64,000 nucleotides of DNA from Phocaeicola salanitronis DSM 18170 (GTDB taxonomy: Bacteria; Bacteroidota; Bacteroidia; Bacteroidales; Bacteroidaceae), in NCBI RefSeq assembly GCF_000190575.1, contig NC_015164.1:4054001-4118000 (forward strand). Reading direction: 5' to 3'. A program made the position numbers and the translations under genes. Below are positions 18,279 through 26,214 of the stretch, one piece after another (the stretch's first letter is position 1; the number at the start of each line of letters is the position of its first letter). The notes under the pieces were generated by a model. The model made no database searches, was not told where the DNA came from, and saw only the letters and a list, made by a program, of their open reading frames with translations.

Positions 18279-19463
18279 ATGTCAAAGAGGAATGATTATC
18301 ACAGGGATGGCCCGTCAGCCGAAGATCGGGCGTTGGAGCGTTTCACGGAACTGATGATAGAGAAGATCTCCACCCTGCAAAAGGACTGGTCGAAGCCTTG
18401 GTTTACGGCTGGCATGATGAAATGGCCGAAGAACCTTTCGGGCAGGGAGTACAACGGGATGAACGCTCTGATGTTGGCATTGGAATGTGAGAAAAGGGGG
18501 TATGAGCTTCCCGTGTTCTGCACCTTCGATGCGGCCTTGTCGCTCAATTACAGCAAGAAGAAGGACGGCTCGCGGCAGCCTTTGCTGGATGAAAACGGAG
18601 AGAAGCTGTCGTTGGTGTCCGTGCAGAAAGGCGAGAGATCCTTCCCGGTTTTTATCACCACCTTTACCGTGGTGGACAAGGAAACGAAAGAGAAAATCAA
18701 GTATGAGGACTATAAAAGGCTGTCCGATGAAGAAAAACAGCGATATTCGGTTTATCCGAAGATGAACGTATATAACGTGTTCAATGTGGACCAGACCAAC
18801 CTCCGCGAGGCTCGTCCCGAACTGTACGAGAAGATTCGGTCTGCCAATGAACTGAAACCGCCCGTAAAATTGGACGGCGAGTCATTCTCCTTCGCCCCGT
18901 TGGACGAGATGGTGGACAAAGGACTGTGGGTATGTCCTATCCGCCCCATGCATCAGGACAGGGCGTATTACAGCATCAGCAAGGACGAAATTGTCATTCC
19001 TGAAAAGGCGCAGTTCGTGAACGGGGAATCCTATTACGGCACCATGCTGCATGAGATGACCCATAGTTCCGGACATGAGAGCCGGTTGAACCGCTTGAAA
19101 CCCGCTGCATTCGGGTCGGAGGAATACGCAAGGGAGGAATTGGTGGCCGAGCTGGGTAGTGCGCTGTTGGCTTCACGTTATGGTATGGCAAAGCAGGTAA
19201 AAGAGGAGTCGGCGGCTTACCTGAAGTCGTGGCTGGGCAGCCTAAAAGAGTCGCCGGAGTTCCTGAGAACGACCTTGTTCGATGTAAAAAGGGCGACCTC
19301 GATGATTTCGCAGCAGATTGAGGCCGTACAGGAGCGCATCGAAGCCAAGCCGGACATCATGGATGTGGACGGCGACGGGAACACACAAGAAGTGGCTCAT
19401 GAGGAACGAGAGCTTGTGGGTACGGTGGCGGAGGAATATGTGCCATACCGCCGGGGACGCTAA
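18279..19463 (+). CDS. ardC: ArdC-family antirestriction protein (zincin)
   Basis: 394 residues. The N-terminal domain (WPKNLSGREYNGMNALML, NVFNVDQTNLRE) is the ssDNA-binding ArdC_N type. The C-terminal metallopeptidase domain carries LHEMTHSSGHES, an HExxH zinc site, with a downstream Glu in REELVAELGSALL. ArdC proteins bind single-stranded DNA and protect incoming DNA from restriction. This is the last gene of the left-arm operon. Its last 190 codons recur at 21950-22522, beyond an inserted cargo module. Confidence 0.9.
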   Translation: MSKRNDYHRDGPSAEDRALERFTELMIEKISTLQKDWSKPWFTAGMMKWPKNLSGREYNGMNALMLALECEKRGYELPVFCTFDAALSLNYSKKKDGSRQPLLDENGEKLSLVSVQKGERSFPVFITTFTVVDKETKEKIKYEDYKRLSDEEKQRYSVYPKMNVYNVFNVDQTNLREARPELYEKIRSANELKPPVKLDGESFSFAPLDEMVDKGLWVCPIRPMHQDRAYYSISKDEIVIPEKAQFVNGESYYGTMLHEMTHSSGHESRLNRLKPAAFGSEEYAREELVAELGSALLASRYGMAKQVKEESAAYLKSWLGSLKESPEFLRTTLFDVKRATSMISQQIEAVQERIEAKPDIMDVDGDGNTQEVAHEERELVGTVAEEYVPYRRGR

Positions 19464-19480
19464 GATAACTACACTATTTA

Positions 19481-19679
19481 TTATATAAATACCCGTTGGC
19501 GGAATTATAACCAATATGCACTTTATCTGTCGGTCCATTGTACGGCTTTGCGGGCGGATATCTCCTCTTTTGTCCAGAGATATCTCCGTCCTTGTCCGAA
19601 GATATCTCTGTCTTGGCCCGAAGATATCTCCGCCCGTGGGTTTCATGCCCCAATTAATTCCGCCAACAGGTTTATATAA
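19481..19679. mobile_element. MITE-like element: terminal inverted repeats around 22-bp tandem repeats
   Basis: Ends at 19481-19507 and 19655-19679 are near-perfect inverted repeats of 25-27 bp with the core GTTGGCGGAATTA. Between them lie four consecutive 22-bp units (see the repeat entry). No coding capacity is evident. The design recalls the BrickBuilt MITEs of Porphyromonas gingivalis, which hold short tandem repeats between inverted ends. I found no clear target duplication. It sits at the junction between ardC and the HNH module. Confidence 0.55.
19554..19641. repeat. Four 22-bp tandem repeats with GATATCTC core
   Basis: Units at 19554-19575, 19576-19597, 19598-19619 and 19620-19641. 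Each holds the palindrome-like GATATCTC near its start and a GTCC or GCCC end. Units differ at a few positions. With spacers of zero length they are not a CRISPR array. Confidence 0.8.
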
Positions 19680-19875
19680 ATGGTATTATATAATGGTGAA
19701 ATACAGCACCGTATTTCAAAATCTTGCCGCTGAATATCTCTTCACGGGAAGATGTTCTCTTTGTCATTCGATTTTTAACTTATAGAGAATGGCATTGCGG
19801 ACTTCAATCAGACTGCTTTTCGATATAAAACCGCGTTAACTACAGAAAGATGGAGATGCATTTCATGTTTTATTG

Positions 19876-19959
19876 TATCTTTGCAGCTATAATGTTTATG
19901 AGTTTTTTTTAAGTAAGAATGAGTTTGGTAGTTCATAATATAATGAATAATTATATTTG
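19876..19959 (+). promoter_or_regulatory. Two -7 boxes ahead of the HNH module
   Basis: TATCTTTG at 19876-19883 and TATATTTG at 19952-19959 both match TAnnTTTG. The second has TTTG at 19924-19927, a slightly long spacing for a -33 box. The module thus appears to have its own promoter and not to depend on the ardC operon. Confidence 0.5.
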
Positions 19960-20009
19960 CACGTTGTTTGACAATATTTTATCGATATATAAGTTTTGAT
20001 TACTTCATT

Positions 20010-20975
20010 ATGAATAACATTATTATACCTCAAAGGTTTCGCTTGATGTGCAATAATCTTTATGAAAACTATGATTGTATTGTAAAGTATGATACCGATA
20101 TAGAAAATAAACATTTTATAGGAAATAAGGAAAATCGATCTTGCCGGTTCTGTAACCGAAACCAAAGAGAAACAAAATTCCGTAAAGAGGCTCATGCAAT
20201 ATCAAATTTAATTGGAAACAATCGTTTATTCTCTTATTACGAATGCGATGAATGTAATGGAGTTCTTTTTACTCAATTTGAAAGCCACTTTTCTAATTAT
20301 ATGAGATTAAGACATTGTGTATCTCAAATACATGGGAAAAATGGGATTCCTTCCTACAAAAATAGGGTTGAAGACTTTTCTCGAATTGATATAAAAGATA
20401 TGATTTCTGTTGCACAAAAAGAAGATGAAGATGCAATCGTAAATTTTGATAGGGAACGTCACATTATTCATTTTTCAGGGAAACGTACTTATAAACCATC
20501 TATGGTTTATAAGTGCCTGCTCAAAATGGCTTTAACAATTATTCCAGAAGAAGAATTGCCAAATGTCCAAAATGCAATGGATTATTTAATGGGACGGAAA
20601 AAATATATGTGTAAACTGCCTGTTTTATATAGGCAATATGGGGGAATACATCCTTTTGGCAAACCCATATGCTTTTTATATAAACGAAAAGAAAAGCGAA
20701 TAAAAGAGAATGTCCCGCAATATCTATTTATGATAGCATATGGAAACTTTGTTTTTCAGCTATATATACCATTTTGCGATAACGATAAATTCTTACAAGG
20801 AAAGGATTGTAACTTTATTTTTATCCCTACGCCTGAAGATATAACACAAATACCAATTAAAGAATTACTTGACTTATCCTCAGATGACAGAGTTGAAAAA
20901 GAAGAATATGGTATTGATTTTTCTTTTGGGAGTTATGAGGAAAAAGATTTAACAATTAACATAAATGACAAATGA
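20010..20975 (+). CDS. HNH (HNH_5-like) endonuclease, candidate defence effector
   Basis: 321 residues from the ATG at 20010; a TTG at 19968 would add 14 unlikely residues. A treble-clef HNH site is visible: CRFC (45-48), EAHAISNLIG with E60/H62, and CDECNGVLF (C79, C82, N83). The other 230 residues match nothing I recognise and may sense or bind a target. Codon use is far more AT-rich than the neighbouring ardC and transfer genes, which indicates separate acquisition. The stop overlaps the next start by four bases, so this is a coupled two-gene unit. Nuclease fold is well supported; a defence role is inferred. Confidence 0.7.
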   Translation: MNNIIIPQRFRLMCNNLYENYDCIVKYDTDIENKHFIGNKENRSCRFCNRNQRETKFRKEAHAISNLIGNNRLFSYYECDECNGVLFTQFESHFSNYMRLRHCVSQIHGKNGIPSYKNRVEDFSRIDIKDMISVAQKEDEDAIVNFDRERHIIHFSGKRTYKPSMVYKCLLKMALTIIPEEELPNVQNAMDYLMGRKKYMCKLPVLYRQYGGIHPFGKPICFLYKRKEKRIKENVPQYLFMIAYGNFVFQLYIPFCDNDKFLQGKDCNFIFIPTPEDITQIPIKELLDLSSDDRVEKEEYGIDFSFGSYEEKDLTININDK

Positions 20976-21730
20976 AACTTATATCAAAACAAGAATACGA
21001 TGAACTCATGAAGTTTATGCAACCTAAACTGAGGAGTTTATGGAATCACGAAAATAATGAAAGAAAAAAACAAGGTAAAGAACCTCTTAATGTATTTCAA
21101 TTTGGCTTTTCAATCATGGATATTGATCATTACTACATAGATGATAACTATGATTTTTATTTGGTTTTTAACAGTACCTTTTTGAACTTGATTTATTCTA
21201 AAATTCAGAAAGCAATGGAAAAATTTCCAGAGAAATTTGGCACAGGAAACGCAAATGATGTTATTGATGCAATTTATGCTATAAGTGCATTTGACAAACT
21301 CGGAGATAAAGATGAATATGTGAGGTTCCTAATAGATCATCCTTGTTGTTATATTGTTTACCGTAAGAATAACGAATTTGAAGAGGATATTTTAAGAATA
21401 GATATACTTCGCCTAATTAAAAAGAATAAGGAAGATCCAACAAAGTCTGATTTTATAGGAGGCTTAATGCATACATTAAAACACTTTTCTATTGATGATA
21501 AAAATTTGTCAACAGGAACATATGTGCATAATGTGTTTGATATACATTATATAGTGTATTTAATAGCAATGGCGTTTAGGTTAAAAACAGGGGAACGTTG
21601 TACATATAAAGCAATACAAGAACTTTCAAATGCCATAATGCTTGCTTCATTTTATAAAGAAGAAGTGTCCGGAATATATTTTTTGAATAGTTACTACAAG
21701 AAACAATCTATTGTTAAAGAAGCGAAGTAA
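20972..21730 (+). CDS. Partner protein of the HNH nuclease, unknown family
   Basis: 252 residues, overlapping the nuclease gene by ATGA. AT-rich like its partner. No signal peptide or membrane helix. Mostly helical; segments YYIDDNYDFYLVFNS and DIHYIVYLIAMAFRLKTGE stand out but fit no motif I know. The arrangement (nuclease plus a coupled unknown protein, on a mobile element, with its own promoter) is common for defence or toxin-type pairs, so it may be a regulator, sensor or immunity protein. That remains inference. Confidence 0.6.
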   Translation: MKLISKQEYDELMKFMQPKLRSLWNHENNERKKQGKEPLNVFQFGFSIMDIDHYYIDDNYDFYLVFNSTFLNLIYSKIQKAMEKFPEKFGTGNANDVIDAIYAISAFDKLGDKDEYVRFLIDHPCCYIVYRKNNEFEEDILRIDILRLIKKNKEDPTKSDFIGGLMHTLKHFSIDDKNLSTGTYVHNVFDIHYIVYLIAMAFRLKTGERCTYKAIQELSNAIMLASFYKEEVSGIYFLNSYYKKQSIVKEAK

Positions 21731-21799
21731 GTCTATACTCATTTGTTTTAAAAATAGATAATAGAGATATTTCAAGTTATTCGCACTAAAATTTCTCTA

Positions 21800-22522
21800 T
21801 TGCTTGAAACATCAAAAGACTGTCCGTTGAAACCCAGACGTAAAAGCCAGCATAAGACCTCCGTCTTAGTCATGGTAAAGAGAAGCTTTTTAGACATTTC
21901 TTCCGGAAAGAAACTGAATACCCTTAAAGCTGTGAAACTGACTTTCTTGTTCGCCCCGTTTGATGAGATGGTGGATAAAGGGCTGTGGGTATGCCCCATC
22001 CGTCCCATGCACCAAGACCGGGCGTATTACAGCATCAGCCAAGACGAGATTGTCATTCCTGAAAAGGCGCAGTTTGTGGACGGGGAATCCTATTACGGCA
22101 CCATGCTGCATGAGATGACCCACAGCTCCGGGCATGAGAGCCGGTTGAACCGTTTGAAACCCGCCGTTTTCGGGTCGGAGGAATATGCAAGGGAGGAATT
22201 GGTGGCCGAGCTGGGCAGTGCGCTGTTGGCTTCACGCTATGGCATGGCGAAGCAGGTAAAAGAGGAATCGGCGGCTTACTTGAAGTCGTGGCTGGGCAGC
22301 CTAAAAGAGTCACCGGAGTTCCTGAAAACGACCTTGTTCGATGTAAAAAGGGCGACTTCGATGATTTCGCAGCAGATTGATGCCGTACAGGAGCGCATCG
22401 AGGCCAAGCCGGACATCATGGATGTGGACGGCGACGGGAACACGCTGGAGGTGGCGCATGAGGACAGGGAACTGGTGGGTGCAGCGTCGGATGACTATGT
22501 GCCATACCGCCGGGGACGGTAG
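21800..22522 (+). pseudogene. Truncated second copy of ardC (C-terminal peptidase half)
   Basis: From codon 21950 on, 190 residues align with the end of ArdC (18891-19460) with about 13 substitutions by eye, and the zinc site LHEMTHSSGHES is intact. The 50 codons before that do not match ArdC, and the ssDNA-binding N-domain is absent. This is best read as a duplicated 3' end created when the HNH module entered. It could still yield a free peptidase domain if translated. Confidence 0.75.
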
Positions 22523-22650
22523 AACAGGTTAGTTGATAGGGAAACGTGCCAATGTTTGGCATGAACAATTAATGAGGAGCAGCCAGCCGTGGAAACCAAA
22601 ATTCCACGGCTGACTGTTCAATGGCTATAATATGCCAAACCTCTCTACAA

Positions 22651-22836
22651 TTACAACGGTGATAATTCCGTGGGAAATACCTCCACTTCCGAATAGTTGG
22701 AAGCGATTAAAATGATGCTGTCCTCTTCAATCTCTTCTGGAGCGGAGATAACCTTATACTCTCCATCTGATAAACCTCCATCCGGGTCATGCCAGTAAAC
22801 AGCGGCACCATACTTGATAAAATCGAATTTGTCCAT
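22651..22836 (-). CDS. Small acidic protein of the mobile element
   Basis: 61 residues starting MDKFDFIKYGAAVYWHDP. Very acidic (EEIEEDSIILIAS). It resembles small conserved proteins that recur on Bacteroidales plasmids and elements, of unknown function. It lies 27 bases after the next - strand gene upstream, in the same direction, so probably the last gene of a short operon. Confidence 0.6.
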   Translation of the reverse strand: MDKFDFIKYGAAVYWHDPDGGLSDGEYKVISAPEEIEEDSIILIASNYSEVEVFPTELSPL

Positions 22837-22863
22837 ATTTACTCCTTCTTAATTAATTTCTGT

Positions 22864-23442
22864 TTAGACCACTCGGTAATGATGCAGGTAACAATATCCC
22901 TCGTTGTCGCCTGTATGCCACTGCTCATTGAGGGCTTCCACGTCTGCTTCCGACTCGATGTTGCACCCGCTTATTTCTGCTATCCATTGCAGGGCTTCTT
23001 CTATGCGGTTAAAATACTCCACTATGAATTCGCCGTCGGGAACATTCATGTCCGCGATGTAACGCTCCTTGAAATAACGCCCATCGCCATCATTTGTCAG
23101 GTATTCCGCCATCATCGGCTCTTCCGAACGGTAGTAGTAGGTCAGTGACGGAAATACCTTGCAGATGAAGTCATATGTTTCGATGCAGGGATCCCATGCG
23201 GTTTCGGTTTCTATGCGCAAGGTATTCCCATGACACTTCAAGGAATACCATGTGCCACGGCAATAGGTTTCTTTCCATTGGCCGCCCAAGGCTTCGACAA
23301 GGCAACCCAGCCAGTTTGAGCCAAAGTCATTTGCTACCAATGGAGTTTTGCGCCTTTCCAACTTTTTCATCGTTTGGTAAAGGGTCTTGATTTCTTGCTT
23401 GTCACCCTCGAATACGAGGGCTGTGTTACACCAATTAGGCAT
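22864..23442 (-). CDS. DUF1281/YubB-like ferredoxin-fold protein
   Basis: 192 residues beginning MPNWCNTALVFEGDKQEI, the typical start of the DUF1281/YubB group found on plasmids. The middle carries several Trp/Tyr (WDPCIETYDFICKVFPSLTYYY). Function unknown. It lies between a sliding-clamp gene and the small acidic protein, all on the - strand. Family call rests on the N-terminal signature. Confidence 0.7.
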   Translation of the reverse strand: MPNWCNTALVFEGDKQEIKTLYQTMKKLERRKTPLVANDFGSNWLGCLVEALGGQWKETYCRGTWYSLKCHGNTLRIETETAWDPCIETYDFICKVFPSLTYYYRSEEPMMAEYLTNDGDGRYFKERYIADMNVPDGEFIVEYFNRIEEALQWIAEISGCNIESEADVEALNEQWHTGDNEGYCYLHHYRVV

Positions 23443-23519
23443 GATTGTAAATGATTTTAGTTATACATTATGTTTGGATGGGGTACAGGGCGTTAGGAAC
23501 ACCCTATACCTTTTGTCGT

Positions 23520-24641
23520 TCACTCAGGCAACATCATCGGCATCAGCAGAGCCAAGTGTTCCGACTGCACATCGCCTGAAACGGGTTCGATGATGGCGGC
23601 ACGGCAGGCTTCGCTCATGCGGAAACGCACTTCGGCTGTATCCATGTTCTCCAGTATCATCTTGAGGTTCTCTGCGTGGAAAGCGATACGGACTTCATCG
23701 CCTTGGTAAGTACAGAACACGGTTTCTTCGGCCGATGTAGCATTGTCAAAATCATGCCCTGTGAGGAGCAAGGCCATGCCCGAAAAGGACAACACAAGCT
23801 GGCGGCTCGTCCTTTCCGCGAATACGCCTACGCGACGGATGGCAGACAACAGGGCTTGGCGGTCGATGGTAGCTTCCTTGTTGCTGTTGGTGGGAACAAT
23901 GGCATTGTAGTTGGGGTATGTTCCCTCTATCAGCCGTGTGCTGAAACTGTCCGTGTCGGTCTTGAACACAATGTTCCGCCCGTTGTATTCCACTTCCACG
24001 CTACCCTCCTTTTTATGCAACAACAACTTGACAATCTTTGCTGCCTTAGCCGACAAGACGAAACGGCAATCGTCCGCATTTCCTGCCAAGGGATAGGTGT
24101 TGCGCACCAACTTATGCCCATCGGATGCGGCACACTCCAACTTACCATCGGAAATAGTGTAGTTTATCCCTGTCATCACGGGGCGCAAGGCATCGTAAGA
24201 AACGGCAAAGAGCGATTGGTCAATGGAATTGCACAATGTGGCTGCGTCCATATCGAAACGAATATCACACTCGTTTTGCATCATGGGATATTCATCGCTG
24301 CCAAACCCTGCCATGCCGTAATGCCCGTTCAAATAGTGGATGGTCACACTTTTGTCCTTATCGTCAATGGTAAAGGTAATCGGTTGTTCGGGCAGGTTCC
24401 TCACAGCGTCCAACAAGGTGGATGCCGTGATGCACACTTTGCCTGCTCCCTCCTGTCCTGTGATATCCAGCGAGCCGTGCCATACACATTCCAGGTCGGA
24501 GGCGGTCACTTCCAGCGGTGCGTCCTCTTTCACTTCCAGCAAGAACGTGGAAAGGATGGGCAGTGCCGGTTTGTTGTTCATTACTTTGGCCATTGTAGCC
24601 AGTTTGTTTGCCATTGCGGTTGATGATACTGTAAATTTCAT
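23520..24641 (-). CDS. dnaN: DNA polymerase III beta subunit (sliding clamp), element-encoded
   Basis: 373 residues, normal clamp length. Three repeated domains are visible; signatures include ALPILSTFLLEV near the N-terminus, GINYTISDGKLECAASDGHK in the middle and ALLMPMMLPE at the end, matching the usual C-terminal LMPMRL. It tethers polymerase to DNA. A second clamp on a mobile element could service its own replication, second-strand synthesis or the UmuDC polymerase encoded on the same element. A structured leader of the six-member family lies directly upstream (24642-24880), so its translation may be controlled by RNA. Confidence 0.9.
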   Translation of the reverse strand: MKFTVSSTAMANKLATMAKVMNNKPALPILSTFLLEVKEDAPLEVTASDLECVWHGSLDITGQEGAGKVCITASTLLDAVRNLPEQPITFTIDDKDKSVTIHYLNGHYGMAGFGSDEYPMMQNECDIRFDMDAATLCNSIDQSLFAVSYDALRPVMTGINYTISDGKLECAASDGHKLVRNTYPLAGNADDCRFVLSAKAAKIVKLLLHKKEGSVEVEYNGRNIVFKTDTDSFSTRLIEGTYPNYNAIVPTNSNKEATIDRQALLSAIRRVGVFAERTSRQLVLSFSGMALLLTGHDFDNATSAEETVFCTYQGDEVRIAFHAENLKMILENMDTAEVRFRMSEACRAAIIEPVSGDVQSEHLALLMPMMLPE

Positions 24642-24880
24642 AATGAGAATGTTTTTGTTTCCCCTGCTTTCGGGCTGTTTGTCCTTGCCCAGAGGAAGTT
24701 ATTTTTCGGTGCAGGATGAGCCGTCCGCCTATGACGCAAACTTTTTGGCAGGAATACGCTTTGGACAAAGGAGAAAGGAAGATTCCTGTCATCGGGAACA
24801 ACCGCTTAGTCCGGCCTTTGTCCCAAAAGTTTTCGGCATCAACAGCGGGCGACTGAACTTCGCACCCGAAAATACGCCCG
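24642..24880 (-). promoter_or_regulatory. Structured leader A, upstream of dnaN
   Basis: Member of a six-copy family. Inner hairpin CAGGAAT (24749-24755) with ATTCCTG (24782-24788), holding the conserved ACGCTT (24756-24761) and GGAAG (24777-24781) boxes on the + strand. Long-range stem: ATTTTTCGGTGC (24701-24712) with GCACCCGAAAAT (24862-24873). Box TTTCCCCTGC at 24658-24667 sits next to the gene. TATAANNGG copies follow at 24916 and 24938. From 24880 to 25049 I see no gene. Confidence 0.65.
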
Positions 24881-25049
24881 GCGGCAAGGGTATGGCGCGA
24901 GTGGTAAAAAGTCTGTATAATCGGATGACTGTCTGTATATAAAAGGATGGCAAAGTGGAAGTGTTGATTTGACATTTTCTTGAAAACCCGTTCCACAAAA
25001 TATCGGTTTTATTATTATTGCAGTCATTTATGCAGGCAAATAAGAGTAT

Positions 25050-25223
25050 ATGGAACGGTTTATCATCATAGTGTTGCTCATTCTGATACTGTCACTTACA
25101 TGGTATTGGAGAAGAAAGCTGGGTGAAGCCTATTGTGCCGCCGCCCAATATGAGCCTACTTTGGAACTGCGCAGGGAGTTCGGCCGCAAGGCTGTGTTGG
25201 CGGGCAATCAGGAAGCGAGGTAG
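25050..25223 (+). CDS. Short single-pass membrane protein upstream of the phosphoribosyltransferase
   Basis: 57 residues: MERFIIIVLLILILSLTWYW forms one N-terminal membrane helix, followed by a basic and acidic tail (LGEAYCAAAQYEPTLELRRE). It is too short for most gene finders. Its end overlaps the apparent N-terminus of the downstream phosphoribosyltransferase in another frame, which suggests coupling or a frameshifted fusion. Unknown function. Confidence 0.5.
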   Translation: MERFIIIVLLILILSLTWYWRRKLGEAYCAAAQYEPTLELRREFGRKAVLAGNQEAR

Positions 25224-26112
25224 ATTTTCCCCATCACCGTTGCGAGGTTTGCTGCCGACCATCAGCCACCCCAAAGTGTTCAAAAGGAAGAAAATCCCAT
25301 GTGTATTCACGGACTATTACTTCCAGTCAAGGTACAACCCATACCTAAGCGAAGCACAAAAACAGTTCTGCCAATCCATTTTGGATTTCAAGGACGGCAA
25401 GCATGATGGCATCCGTTTCCTTGTGGCCGGAATAGAGAGATTGAAACCCCAACCAGGTACCATTGTCATGTTCATGCCGTGCAGTACACAGCGCAAATAT
25501 TGGAGGCGGTTCAAAACGATGGTGGACTATGTACATGACGAATATCCGGAACTTGTGTGCGGCATATCGTATGTCCGTTACACGGGCGACAGGGAGAGTT
25601 TGCACCTGCAAAAGGACAGAGGAAATGCTACATTGGAGAAAAATTATTTCTTCAAAGAGGACTTGGCGGGCAAGGAGGTATTAGTGGTGGATGACATCCT
25701 TACAACAGGGAATAGCCTGCAAGATTTCAGAAAGGAAGTGGAAGCGGACGGTGGCAAGGTGGTAGGTGCCATTTTTGCCGCCGAGACATTCAAAATGCCC
25801 AATGCTTTCTGGTGTTATTTGGAAGCGTTAGGCTGGTCGGAAGATGATGCGGGGAAATATGAATCCAAGCCCGAAGATACCGTTGTGGATTATCCATACC
25901 AACGTCGTAAATGGGGTGTCTATGATGAAGAACCGGAAGACATTGATTGGATGCCCGACAGGACGATTATTCATGGGAACAGCATGATAAACTTGTGGTA
26001 TGGCAAAAGAAAAGGGAAGAATGTAGTGGTAAAAAAGGAAATCTTGCCGTTGGATCCTGAGAGCGATGAACCTTGCAGCGACAACTTGTCTGAATTTGAC
26101 TTGCGGATATAA
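25123..26112 (+). CDS. Phosphoribosyltransferase-domain protein
   Basis: Up to 329 residues. The type I PRTase signature is clear: LVVDDILTTGNSLQDF (PRPP loop) around residues 187-202, with a hydrophobic strand before it. The true start is uncertain: the first 40 codons from GTG 25123 overlap the small membrane-protein gene and look out of frame (Arg-rich), so translation may begin near 25239 at a TTG, or through a +1 shift from the upstream frame. ComF-like PRTases are linked to DNA uptake and nucleotide salvage; a role here is not known. Confidence 0.7.
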   Translation: MKPIVPPPNMSLLWNCAGSSAARLCWRAIRKRGRFSPSPLRGLLPTISHPKVFKRKKIPCVFTDYYFQSRYNPYLSEAQKQFCQSILDFKDGKHDGIRFLVAGIERLKPQPGTIVMFMPCSTQRKYWRRFKTMVDYVHDEYPELVCGISYVRYTGDRESLHLQKDRGNATLEKNYFFKEDLAGKEVLVVDDILTTGNSLQDFRKEVEADGGKVVGAIFAAETFKMPNAFWCYLEALGWSEDDAGKYESKPEDTVVDYPYQRRKWGVYDEEPEDIDWMPDRTIIHGNSMINLWYGKRKGKNVVVKKEILPLDPESDEPCSDNLSEFDLRI

Positions 26113-26214
26113 GACTGGCCGGCTTTCACAAGCCAGCCAACCCCTAAGAATCCTTGGTTCAAACCAATGAAATAAGTTATTTCAAGCCATTCTTATATTA
26201 TGAACAACAAGCAC

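Noticed and set aside
19554..19641. CRISPR array
   Set aside because: Units are 22 bp, contiguous and without spacers; no cas gene is near.
19516..19785. 89-codon + strand frame across the 22-bp repeats
   Set aside because: It only reflects the open repeats; composition and lack of a ribosome site speak against a gene.
23676..24623. 315-codon + strand frame opposite dnaN
   Set aside because: Antisense shadow; dnaN on the - strand has the full clamp signatures.
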